Shown here: piece after piece, positions 11,201 through 25,515 of the stretch
Numbering within the stretch: position 1 is the stretch's first letter
Layout of the letters: each line of letters starts with the position of its first letter
Assembly (NCBI GenBank): GCA_024345305.1
Contig: BRON01000004.1
Location: 1,674,001-1,738,000 of the forward strand
DNA: 64,000 bases
Source of the DNA: Mrakia gelida
Taxonomy: Eukaryota > Basidiomycota > Tremellomycetes > Cystofilobasidiales > Mrakiaceae
Reading direction: 5' to 3'
The notes under the pieces: generated by a model
Told to the model about the DNA's origin: nothing
The model's input: only the letters and a program-made list of their open reading frames with translations
Database searches by the model: none
Made by a program: the position numbers and the translations under genes

Positions 11201-12457
11201 CTCGTCTGGGAGAACGGGCACCGCCTCAGGGTTCTGGGATGGGGATCCAGCGATGGAGAACGAGGAGGTCATAGGTGAGGAGGGTGAGATGGAGGAAGCT
11301 GGGGAGGTTCCGGAAGCGAGGTTGGAGGTGCTGATGCTGGTTGGGAGGGTGAGGTTGAAGGTTGAGGTCGTTGGAGAAGCCGGAGGAGGAGTGATGGTCG
11401 TTCCTCCTCCCGCTGAGGTGGTGGTGATATTGAAGGATTTGAAGGAAGAAGAGGAGGTGGGTCGAGAGCGTGGTTTGGCTTTCATGGAGGTTGGGCGTCG
11501 GGTTGAGAGGGCGGCGGCTCGGAGGGTTTGGAGGGAGGAGGGTTGGGAGAGGGGAGGGGCTGAGACGGAGAGGGAGCAGACGTTGGAGGCGTGGCCTGAT
11601 GGGAAGTACGAGGGGGTGGTAGAGAGGAGAGTCAGTTGAAAGGCGCTAGTATAGTTGGAGGGGGGAGACCTGCTGCTCACCGACGAGCGTCTTGATGGCA
11701 TCCTCGTTCCCTCGAGCTTCTCTCCCCGGCGTTGCTCCTTCCTCTCCATCGACGTTGCTCGCCCAGCTTCCGTTGGAGGGACCTTCGTGGATGAGGATCA
11801 GTGACGAGAGGGATCCAGAAGCGATGAGACCTGTGATAAGAAAGAAGCAACGAAGGGAAGATGAGCTCGAGACGTGGAGCGAGAGAGAGAGAGATGGAGT
11901 CGAGGAAAGCGAGGAACGAACCATTCGGATGCTCCACCGTAGGAGCGAGATAAGCTACAGAGTTCACATACGACCCATGTCCCAGTCCAACTCCAGTAAG
12001 CTTGAACTGAGAGAAGAGGAAGCAACACGATTTCAGTGAGCTCGAAGAGAGAAAGCAACGGAGGGAGGGAGAGGAGGTCGACTCGAGCTGCTTCCACTCA
12101 CTTCTCTATCTCCAGGCTTCTCTCTCCCCCAAGAGCACACCGTCTCGTCCCTAGAAGCTGTGAGCAGGAGGTTGTTTCGAGGCGCTAAGACAGCTTTCAC
12201 ATCGCTCTCGTGAGCCTGAGGGAGGGAGGGGTGTAGGGGGAGAGGGAAGGAAGGAGGGGAAGTCAGCTCGTGTTTGGTTGACTCGTCTCGAGACCTTGAG
12301 AGATCTAGATATCCTACGAGACTGGTTCTAGAGCGTGAAGAGAGCCCCGACTCTTCTATACAGCCAGGACCTCGAGATCGGGGATGAAAGGAAGGGAAAG
12401 ACTGACCTCCAAGGTCGCTGAGAAACGGAAGGGAAGTCGTAGCTCGTCCAGCGGCAT
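8294..12457 (-). CDS. WD40-PFU-Sir2 fusion: Doa1/Ufd3-like propeller joined to a sirtuin deacetylase
   Basis: Seventeen exons close in frame to 920 aa: 12407-12457, 12102-12215, 11922-12006, 11681-11830, 11023-11595, 10878-10940, 10731-10800, 10505-10644, 10201-10422, 10052-10123, 9818-9973, 9672-9742, 9343-9594, 9073-9263, 8877-8992, 8712-8806, 8294-8635. Residues 1-~460 form the WD40 propeller typical of Doa1/PLAA ([53 protein letters not shown] split over exons). A Ser/Thr/Pro insert of roughly 110 residues lies in exon 5. Residues ~490-560 are a PFU ubiquitin-binding domain ([17 protein letters not shown]). Residues ~590-870 are a class I-like sirtuin: GAGIST (from ~624), [20 protein letters not shown], catalytic His ~727 in VEAHGS, zinc ligands CVSC and CQERGC, GTSLKVQPFASL, LLVNKE. 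The PUL domain that normally follows PFU and binds Cdc48 is absent. Exons 11-12-13 join through normal introns with no stop. A two-gene model would need the sirtuin to start inside the PFU exon (ATGs near residues 556-562). Confidence 0.78.
9743..9817 (-). other. Junction intron between PFU and sirtuin parts
   Basis: The 75-nt intron has GTGAGT, an internal CTGAT and TTTTCAG, like every other intron of the gene. If retained, translation would stop after about 16 extra residues and give a WD40-PFU protein without sirtuin. This makes it the decisive splice for the fusion. Confidence 0.75.
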
Positions 12458-12861
12458 CGTGGGTTGCGATCGAGCTTGATTCGTGGGATATCTGGTTGGG
12501 AGTAGGGTGTAGAAGGGACGATACTGCTGCTGTGTACGTGTATGGGAGAAGTTGACGGAAGAGGGTGAACGTTGGCCGCAAAGAGAAGGGAAAAACGAGG
12601 AGAAGTGGACTGAGCCGAAACCGACTCGCGAGAAATGACGTCCGAGAGAGATCAGAGAGGGCTGACTCTGCTTTTCCCTCTCACAGAGCGAAGCTTTTTT
12701 AATCAAGAGTCAAACGAGGGCAAGACAGACGCACAACAATAAAGGGTTTCGTAATCAAGATCGTCAAACTATAGGACACACACAGAAACCAAGCCAGCGA
12801 GAGGGAAGAGCTCGCCCTCGTCTAAATACATCCGGACGCGTTTCGCTCTGACCTCCTTCGC
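12458..12861. other. Spacer between ATG15 3' end and the fusion gene start
   Basis: Both neighbours are on the minus strand, so these 404 bp should hold the ATG15 terminator region and the fusion gene promoter. No coding pattern or clear TATA box is seen. Confidence 0.5.
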
Positions 12862-14711
12862 TCAAAATCTACCAGCTTCCTGACCCAAGAAAGTCCAGTC
12901 TCCACAATCCGAGCAGTCCTCCTTCTCATGGGTAACGAGAGGAACTTCAGTCCAGTCTCTACCTCTTCCGTCAGGTCCCTCCTTCTCGCCGTTGTTCCAG
13001 TCCTGACGAAGAGAGAAGAGAGACGAGGACGCGAAGGAAGGAGAGGTCAGCGAAGGGATGGCAGATCGAGGAGAAGAGATGAGACGCACTAGGCTGTAGA
13101 CGTTGTCTGTAAGGAGAAGAAGGGAAGTAGAGTCAGCGAGTGCGAGGGGCTCGAAGAAGGGAAGATGGAGAAGACGACGAACCGATCGCGTACTGAATCG
13201 TGTGCGAACGACCTGTCAGATCGACGTTCCATCCCCACTGGAAGACGACGAAGAGAACGCAGATCGTCAGCTCAATCCTCAAAAGAGGTCTCGAAGCTCA
13301 AACCCACCTTCTCAACAGTCTCGTACACGATCAAGTTGCCCTGATGGCACTCCGACTCCATCGCGTACCCTCCCCTCCCACACAGGCTCAGCACCCCCCT
13401 GCACTTCCCCACCGCCATCACATCTCCAGTGTGGTAGATGTGAGTTACAGGGTTGAGCTCCCTCCTCCCGTGAGGCATGTCGAGCCTTAAGCGACGAACG
13501 GCGAGTCGATCCGGAGGAGCTTCGAATGAAATCGTTGGGAGGGAGAAGGTGAGACCGAGGAGGGCTGAGACGACTCCTCCTAGACTGTGACCGACGAGCC
13601 AGATCTGAGCGTGAGGATAGAGGAGACGGATTTGGGCGTAGAGGGTCTGGATGAGAGGAAGGGAAGGTCAGCGCGTCGAGATTGGAGGAGAGCGAGGGAG
13701 AAGGCGAAGGACTCACGATCGCTGCAACGTAGTAGCTGTCCTCGTCGTACAGAGACATCTCAACGCATGAAGAGTCACAGATCTTCTTCTCCCTGTTGAT
13801 CTTTCCACCGACGAAGCAAGGGCAGACGTTCGGAGAGGTCGGGTTGAGGTGACCGCTGGGACGACGAGGACGGCAACGAGCGAGTCAGTCTGTGAGCTTT
13901 ACGGGACAAAGTCTCGAGGTTTCGAGAACTCAGGGTCGAGGAGAAGACGTACCAGCAACAACTGAAGAGCTTGTTATCGTTGATTCGATCCAGTCGAGCC
14001 GTCGACCCTCCCTTCGGCACCGGTCCATCCAAACTCGTTCCCTTGATCGATACGACCAGCGTTGAGTTCGTCGAGTCCGCGAAGACATGCCCTCTCAGAC
14101 CAGCATCGTCCTCTCCCCATCCGAAAGGAAGAGTCTGTAAGCGAGCATGCAAAGGTAAGTCATTGAGGAGAGGGAGCGACCGAGAGGGGACGGAGGACGA
14201 GGAGGAAAGGACGAAGCGAGCTCACCAAGTTGAACTTGTCCAACTCCATCCACCTCGACTCCCCTGGAGTCGCATAAGCATCGTTCGCCATCCTAGCAAG
14301 GTTGAGAACTGTCTGCTTGTCTGTGAGATCTGGAGCGTCGACCTCTACTTCCTCCCAGCGAAGGTTGTCGTCCTCCTCGCTTGAGGCTGAGTCCCATCCA
14401 AGGTTGCTCCAAGCTCCTCCTCCTGCTCCTGCTCCCTGTAGGATCAAACCTGAGCTTCCAGTACCAGATCTCCGACGAAGAATAGTCCGACGAGTAGTCT
14501 TGAGTTGGAAGGCGAGAGGAGAGGAAGCTGAGAAGATGGAGGAGGAGGAGGAGTTGGCGAGGTTGGGGGAGGCAGGGTGGAGAGTGGAATGATGATGCTT
14601 CTGGATCGGGTGAAACGTCGTGGATCCGTTGGAGTCCGAGGGTGAAGGCGAGGCTAGAAGGAGTGGTGGGATGAGGATGAGAGCGAAGAAGGAGAAGGAG
14701 GAGGGAAGCAT
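12862..14711 (-). CDS. ATG15: Autophagy lipase ATG15
   Basis: Seven exons (14226-14711, 13953-14134, 13717-13855, 13308-13646, 13183-13237, 13090-13106, 12862-13002) give 452 aa. The N terminus ([13 protein letters not shown]) is a single signal anchor. The class-3 lipase core shows the nucleophile elbow GHSLGG (Ser ~290), then [30 protein letters not shown] and a C-terminal CSDCGDW, all diagnostic of fungal Atg15. NDNKLFSCC matches the conserved loop ahead of the catalytic block. Known family role: a phospholipase carried by the multivesicular-body route to the vacuole, where it lyses autophagic bodies and Cvt vesicles. The length is slightly below that of the budding-yeast protein. A 17-nt exon encodes only six residues. 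The start at 14711 is chosen because the anchor follows directly. Confidence 0.93.
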
Positions 14712-15173
14712 GGTCGCTGAGCGTTGGGGAGGAGGAAGAGGAGAGAACGTTCAAGACAGGGCCAGGGCGAGAGACGAATCGGGACCGTCGCCGAGGCTGA
14801 GCTTGGTTACTCCCCTTTCTGATAGTGAGATCAGAAAAATCTCCGAGACGGAATCGGAACGAAGGAAATTCTGCTGTTCAACTCTGGAATCAGCTCAGAT
14901 GTTGGGCTGATTAGAGAAGTGGGCTGAAGCTCGCGAGAGGGCTGGGCTCGACTCGTCGCTACCTCCCTTCGCGTGAGTTTTTCACGTCGAACTCAGAGGA
15001 AGATCGTGCTCAGATCAATCATCCTCGTTTCCAGCCACATTTTTCCTTCATCTCATCCTCAGGAAAGTTGGACTTGACGACTCGGACGCGACTCGCTTGA
15101 CGGTTCGAGCTCGTCCCTTCGTTCGAGCTCTCCAAAGTCCTTCCTCTCTCCTTCAACCCTCACTCAATAAACA
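14712..15173. promoter_or_regulatory. Divergent promoter region, ATG15 / CHZ1-like
   Basis: Two head-to-head genes start at either end of this 462-bp spacer, so it must contain both promoters. No TATA box is obvious. A CACTCAATAAACA leader directly precedes the plus-strand ATG. Confidence 0.5.
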
Positions 15174-19058
<3,885 letters not shown>

Positions 19059-19462
19059 GGAGGAGATGTTTCGCTTCTATATATGTTACTAACGCTCTCT
19101 CGACCGACTCTTTCCCTCTCCTTCCAGACGAAAACAAAGCCTCGAAGGCGAGTCAACGATTAACATCGGCCGGGGGCGAGCGGTTAAGAAGTTGCGGTCC
19201 CCGTCAAGCTCACCACTTCGATCCTTCCTTCCTCCTTCCTCCCCCAAAACCGCGAACAGCTCTCTACTCATCCACCTTTCTAGAACCTTTGCCGAGACCT
19301 CTATCACCTTCTCCAACCGCGCCTCCTCGACCTCTCCCCTTCCTGCCTCAGCTTCGACGGCGACCAACCTTCAGCCCTCCCTCCGATTCCCCAACCTCGT
19401 TCTCTCCAAACGTTTGCATGACTCGACGAGCCACCTCTCCCCTTCCCTCCTCGCCTTCGAAT
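19059..19462. other. Spacer with TATA-like element upstream of the MFS gene
   Basis: These 404 bp hold the synthetase 3' end and the transporter promoter and leader. TATATAT lies at 19078-19084. An in-frame ATG at 19418 could also be the transporter start. Confidence 0.5.
19078..19084 (+). promoter_or_regulatory. TATA-like element for the MFS transporter
   Basis: TATATAT stands alone in a GC-rich spacer, 334-385 bp ahead of the two candidate ATGs. Its role is inferred from position only. Confidence 0.35.
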
Positions 19463-22400
19463 ATGGACCCACTACCCCCAAGACACGACTCCAACACCAC
19501 TCCTACCCCTCCCCTCTCTTCCCTCCCTCCCAAAGTCGAAACTTTCACGAGCTCGAGAGACGCTTCGACGTCGGACCTGGGCGCATCCGACCTAGACGGA
19601 CTCTCTCCTCTGCCTACCGGAAAGCCTGCTCCTTCCTCAGGTCTGGAAGCGCTCAAGAGGATCCCTACTGGCTACGGGAACGAAGGAGAAGGTCTGAAGA
19701 GGACGACAACGGTTGAGCTGAACGGACGACAGTGGCCGACGAGAACTGGAGGAGGAGAAGCCATCGGAGAGCCACTGAGAGACGCGAGGACGCACGAGGA
19801 GATCACGTATATAGATTGGCCGGAAGGAGATCCTGATGTGAGTCGAACTCTCTGTCTCTCTCTCGGTCAAAATTTCGTCGAGGGAAGGCGCAGAAGGATC
19901 TTCGGTGCATTCTTGTTTGCCGACCGACGTCTGACTCGTTCGGCACTCCTTCCTCGTTGTGATCGCTGACCGCTGATTTCCGCTTCCTCCTCTTCTCGCA
20001 GAATCCGTTTAACTGGCCGAATAGTCGGAAATGGTTCTTCACAGTGATCTGTGTAGTCATGACGTCCCTGTGAGTTTTCTCAAGCTCCGAGCTCGAACGA
20101 AGGGATCGCGAGCTGAACCTCTCCTTGGTCTCGCTCTCCTCTTTCTCAGGACGAGCACGAACGCCACGGCTTACTCGTCGGGCTTTCTATCAGCTGGGAG
20201 TGTACTGGGAGTGGGGAAAGAAGGTTGGACGGTAGGGAACGCTGTCGTGAGTAAAGTCTCGACGTCTAGCGCACTCGTCTGATTTCTCGCGTCGCTGACT
20301 TCGGCTCCCTCTTTCGCAGTTCTTGCTCGTGATCGCTTTCGTACCTCTGGTACTCGCTCCTCTCTCCGAGGTGTACGGTCGTAACTCAATATACGTGAGT
20401 TCGAGCGTACGACGAAGGAGAGCCGCCGGACGAAGCTCACCTAGTTTTCACCTTTGACTTCGTCGCAGCTCGTTACCTCTTTCCTCAGCGCCGCTCTTTT
20501 CATCCCTCAAGCTCTGTCTCCAACTATGGCTGGTATCACCGCTTCCAGAGCCTTCGTGAGTTCCCCTCTTTGTCGTACTCCGACGCTCTAGTCGCGTCTG
20601 ACTGATCTCGTCTCGCTCGATTTTCCAGCAAGGCGCGTCTTCTTCGGTTGGAAACTCCCTCGTCGGTGGAACGATAGCAGACATGTTCGTTGCTGAGGAG
20701 CGTGGTCTCGGTATGAGCATCTACTCGTGAGTTCGAGCGTCTCGGCCTCCGTTTCTCTTCGATCTCAACTGACGAACTCGTCTCGTCTGTCGCAGCCTCT
20801 TCGTCTTCGCCGGACAAGCCATCGGACCTTGTCTTTACGGCTGGGTCTGCCAGAAACTGGACTACAAGTGGATGTTCTGGATCCAGACGATCCTCGGGAT
20901 GGTTTCGTTCCTCGGGAACGCCGTTTTTCTTAAAGAAACGCGTGGCGGAGTGCTCCTTTCTCGACGTGCTCAGCAACTCACAAAGGCGACGGGGAGGCTG
21001 CATGCTGCTCCTGGGGACTCTGAGCGAGCGGATCTCAGGACCCTGATCCGAGTTTCTGTTTCAAGACCGATTGGTGAGTCTTCTTGAAGCTCTGGCCATC
21101 AAACTGAGCCTGACTCAAAACCTCTAGTTCGACGCGTCGTCCCTCGTTTCTGTCCTCTGACGCCTCGTTCCACGTTCCCTTCCCTCTCAACTAGTGTACC
21201 TCGCAACCGAACCCATTGTCTTCTACGTCAGTCTTTGGGTGGGAGTCTGCTGGGGCTGCATCTTCGTGAGTCGAAGAGCTCCCTCGATCTCTCTCGATCC
21301 AAGCGCGTCCGAAGCTGACCTTGTCTCCCTCACTCTCGCTCTCGACGTCTTTCTCTCCCTTCAGCTCTTCATCAACTCGGTATCCATCGTCTTCGGAGGC
21401 TCGTACGGCTTCGGAACTGGTCTGACTGGGACAATACTGCTGTGGGTCAAATCTCCTTCTCTTCGATTCTCGTCGAGAGGAACGCGAGCTCACCCATCTC
21501 TCCTCTTCCCGTTTCTTTCCGCAGCTCGAACGGTATCGGCGGTCTCATCGGCTTCTGTTCGTCCTGAGTACTGCTCGCTCACTCTTCGTGGAACGTCGAC
21601 TCGAGCTGAGTCGTCCTTCTTCCCTTCGCCTCGCTTCGTCCAGGTCTCAACTTCTTCCAAGAGAGGCTCTACAAGAAGGCATGCCTCAAGTCACCCACAG
21701 GCAAAGCCGAACCCGAGGCGCGTTTGTACTGGGCGTGTATTGGAGCGTTCGCTTTCCCTCTCGGTATCTTCTGGTGAGTCCATTTCGCAGCGTCGAACCA
21801 GTCGTCCGACGCGTCTCGACTTCGAGCTCGCTTTTACTAACCTTCCTTTCCCTTCCCTCCTTCCTCGTCTTTCAGGTATGCGTGGACCGGTCGACCAGGT
21901 CAGCTCGCTCCCTCTCATCTCGTCGCGTCCCTCTCTCCCGTCGCTCACGCTCTCCCCACCTCCCCTCCCTCCCAGGAATCCACTGGATCTGGGCAACCCT
22001 CGCTCTCGTCTTCATCAACGCAGGAGTCTTCCTCATCTACTCAGGAGTGAGCTCGATTTCCGTTCCATTTCTCAACTCATCCATAGCTCTCAACCTCTCT
22101 CGAACTGACCTCGTCTTACCTCCCTCCCCGTCTTGTCTCGTCGCGTCACGCCAGGTCTTCTCCTTCTTCGCCGACGCCTACGAACGCTACTCCAGCTCAG
22201 CTCAAGCTTCCCAGAGTCTTTTGAGAAACATCTTCGGTAAGCTAGCTCGGCCCTTCCTCTCCCCCCTATTCGTTCGCAACTCAAACTGACTCTTTCGTCT
22301 TCCCCGACCACCTTCCCCTTCGTCCTCCCAGCCGGTGTCTTCCCCCTCTTCTCCACGCAGATGTACCTCAAACTCGGCACCCCTTACGCGTCCACCGTTC

Positions 22401-22624
22401 TCGCCTGCATTACCCTCGTCCTAGGGTTCTGCCCGTGCGTGCTGCTCGTGTACGGGAAGAGGCTGCGAGCGAGGTCGAAGGTCGCTTCGGCTTTGCTGAA
22501 GGAGGCCGAGGAGGAGGAGGAGGCGAGGGTCAGGAATAGGGAGGAAGCGAGAAGGAAGGAGAAGTCGAGGCAGCACGTGCTGGGTTTGGACGCTCAGGAG
22601 GGGGAGGAGAAGAGAGAGGTGTAG
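19463..22624 (+). CDS. Major facilitator superfamily transporter, DHA1-like
   Basis: Fifteen exons (19463-19837, 20002-20069, 20150-20246, 20320-20394, 20469-20555, 20629-20726, 20796-21073, 21195-21265, 21365-21441, 21525-21556, 21644-21773, 21876-21898, 21976-22046, 22155-22236, 22332-22624) give 618 aa. A cytosolic Ser/Pro-rich N terminus of about 125 residues ends in NPFNWPNSRKW, the usual junction before TM1 in fungal DHA1 drug/polyamine exporters. About twelve hydrophobic segments follow. LAPLSEVYGRNSIY is the motif-A region between TM2 and TM3, and RAFQG lies in TM4. The C-terminal tail is charged (EAEEEEEARVRN). The likely role is proton-coupled export of drugs, polyamines or metabolites at the plasma membrane; the substrate cannot be told. 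The ATG at 19418 would add 15 residues. Confidence 0.9.
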
Positions 22625-25038
22625 CTGAGAGATTCGAACGACGCGTTTCTTTTCTTGGTCGACGGACTTCGAGTTCGCTTGCTTTGTAGATCTAGCCTTT
22701 GCTCTGCTTTATACTTCTTAATGCTCCGTGCTCGCTTGCTCCCTCGTCGGTGAAACAGGGAGGAACAAGCGTTGCTTTCATCGTTTAAGAAGGAAGTGCG
22801 ATGCGAAGAGGTCGAACGAACGAACGAAGTCGAGAGCTGAACTCACCTTTCTTTCCTCCCTGTTCTCTCTCCCCCTTCCACTACACCCTCGACTCTACCA
22901 CTCAAATCTCAATCCCTCAGCCATCCCTCCCACTCAGATTCCCACCTCTCCCCCTCTCCTCCTCATCCGTCCTCTCTCGTCGTCCCTCCTCTCCATCAAA
23001 ATCTTCCCTCTCAAGTCCCAAAAACGCGTCTTCCCTCGAAGCCCAACCTTCTCCCTACCCATCGCATCGATTCGAAAGACGGAGCGATGTCGAGGAAAGG
23101 TGGGAGAGGACAAGGAGGGACCCGTCGACGCCGTTGTGTTTGTTGTTACCGGTCCTCCGTTTCGCGAGCTTCCGCTTTTGGGTCGTTGCTGTGGGTTGAG
23201 GGTGTGGGTAGTGCTGGATGGTAGGGGATGAGGGAAGAGGAGGTGGTGGTGCTTTTGGGGTCTGGTAGGAGAGAAAAAGAAGGAGGAGGGGAGGCGGCGA
23301 GCGAGAGGCAGAACAAGCGGAACGGGTGGGGTGAGGGTTTGTGTGAGTCGACGAGCGACGAGGATGGAGGATTTTGAGCTTGGATCTGGGAGAGAACGCG
23401 TCGAGATTCGATAGAAAGGAGGTGGGAGGCTTTGAGGTGAGGAAGAGGGAGGTGAAGGGAGCGTGGGAAGAGAAGCGAGATGTCAACGCCGTTGTTGGCG
23501 TTTCGTCTCGCCTCGTCTTCGCGAGTGAATCATCTTTTTGGGGGAGACGTGGGTAGTGGAGAAGACTGTTGGATGAGAGGAGTAAGATGTAGGTGGCTTG
23601 GAATCTGGTTGGAGAAAACTACAGGGAGGTGGGAGATGGCGAGTGCAGAAAGCGGAACGGATGGGGTTGAGCTTTTGCGCTAACCGACGTCGACGACAAT
23701 GGTGCTTTTCGAGGCTGTCTTTTGGAGGAGGACGCGTCGGATATGGATGGAGGGTAGCTTATAGATGGTGGAGGTGAGTCTTGAGGGGAGTCGATGAGGA
23801 AAGATGGAAGGGAGGGAGGGAGGACGTGCTTGATCGATGGTCGAATCGTTGTTCTTGGTTTTGCTCACGATTTTGTTGAGGATGGAGGCGTGAGCGTAGG
23901 GGAAGGTGAGAGGAGAGGCTCACGGGGTGGCGAGAGAAGGAAGGAGGAAGGGAGCCGAAGAAGGAAGGGAGGGAGGTGGTGGTTAGAAAAAGTCGAAATC
24001 GACCGACGACCGAACGACTCTTCCCGAAGTTTGCAGGGCTGAAACGGCGGAGATGAAGTAAGCCTAGCCCTTCCGATGGTATTCGCCTCCTGTACCATGA
24101 CGGAGGGTGTCTTAGGTGAAGGAACGAGGAAGAGCGGAGATCCGAAGGCGTCCCTCCCTTCATCTGCCTACTCTCTCCCTTTTCCTTGTTCGATTTAGAT
24201 TGTTTCTTAGCCCACGATCTTACTGGACGATATCGAAAGAAGAGGCTAGAAGGTATCTCGGCAGCAAATTGGAGTTGAAAGGAGAGGGTCCGTGTGCTGA
24301 AACTGAACAGGACTTCTCGAGAAGGTTGAGTGAACGACGACGCGTCGACTCGAGTTGACGACGACGACCGAGGCTTGAAGTCTAAGATGGTGACAGGTCT
24401 GAGGATACGTCGTCAAGGAAGATACTGCGTATGAAGGGAGGATCAAAGGGAGAGTGAACCTTGGGAGCAAAGAAAGGAGCAACGGTGTTTCGAAAACAAA
24501 ATCCACGAGGAGGGCTGAGAATCGATCGCGCGTCGCAGTGAGACCCTCAACCTCGCTGTTTGTCTGCTTTGCCTTTCTATATCACTTCTCTAGAGAGAGG
24601 GGTAGAGAGTATCGCCGACCCTCTCGTCCAAGCAATCCCCGAGGGAAAAAAAGGAAGGAAAGTCTTCCGTCGAGACAGCAAAGCGAGCCCAAGGATCGCG
24701 TTTCGGTCGTCCCTTCGCTGAGTACCTACTTCGAATGATCCAGAGGAGAAGGAGAGACATCTAGGAGGTAGAAATCCGATGGTCGTTGGGGTGGGGATGT
24801 TTGTACCCGGGCGAAAGCGCGAGCTCATCGCTTTCTGAACCAAGCCGAGAGCGTCTCTTAGGGGACGCCCCAAAGCTAGAAGAGGACAAAGGGAAGACGA
24901 AATCGAAATCGTATATAGAACCGAATTCGAGCTCTACTTCCCTCCTTACTCTCAACCATCATACGCTCTCACCCAACCCACCTCACTCCACCCCAACTCA
25001 ACTCAGCCCACGTCCCACCCTCCCTCCTCGCGCCCACC
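22625..25038. other. Gene-poor spacer, no supported gene
   Basis: About 2.4 kb carry only short overlapping open frames in every frame, with strong purine/pyrimidine strand bias (CTCCC-rich around 22870-23050, GGAGG-rich around 23750-24000). Isolated splice-like words occur but I could not chain them into a reading frame. The 3' end of the MFS transcript and the promoter of the small gene at 25039 must lie here. Confidence 0.55.
24912..24917 (+). promoter_or_regulatory. TATA-like box for the small gene at 25039
   Basis: TATATA in the context CGTATATAGAACC sits 122-127 bp upstream of the ATG, a plausible core-promoter distance. A pyrimidine-rich leader follows it. Confidence 0.45.
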
Positions 25039-25515
25039 ATGTCCTTCAACTCCTCCAACTCCTCCAACTCCTTCGCCTCCAGCTCAACTCAGAGCAGCCT
25101 CAACGAATGGAACGACTTCGGAGCACCCGCCAACTCCCCTCCTCCTCCTCCTCCTTACAGCGCTTCGTCGAACAAAGACCTCCCTCTCGCCAACCTCCTC
25201 GATGGCATGACCCAGGCCCACTTCGACGCGACGGAGATCATGGTTCGCCTCATGTCTCCAAGCCTCTACGGACCACCACTCAACCCACTCAAGGCCATCT
25301 TCTCGGCGAGCGTGAGGGAGGAGAAGAGGGCGAGGAGGGTGTTCGAGAAGACGTACCCGCTGACGGACCTGCAGCAAGCGGTTCTGGCAGAGATGCGGCA
25401 CCGAGAAGAGACGTTGTGAGTCAGCTTTATCTTTCAGGCCGAGCGTCGAGCGTTAGGAGGGAGAGAGACTGACCCCTTCGTTCGAAACAGGAACTACCGG
25501 GAGGCTGGCTTTTGA
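25039..25515 (+). CDS. Small orphan protein, 133 aa
   Basis: Two exons (25039-25415 and 25491-25515) separated by a canonical 75-nt intron (GTGAGT, ACTGAC, AACAG) give 133 aa ending in NYREAGF. The first ~45 residues are Ser/Asn-rich with a poly-Pro run. The rest looks folded and helical: LANLLDGMTQAHFDATEIMV, then SVREEKRARRVFEKTYPLTD, then AVLAEMRHREETL. Coding character is strong (C-ending codons, open frame, TATA box upstream). No family is recognised. No signal peptide or membrane segment is seen. Confidence 0.75.
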
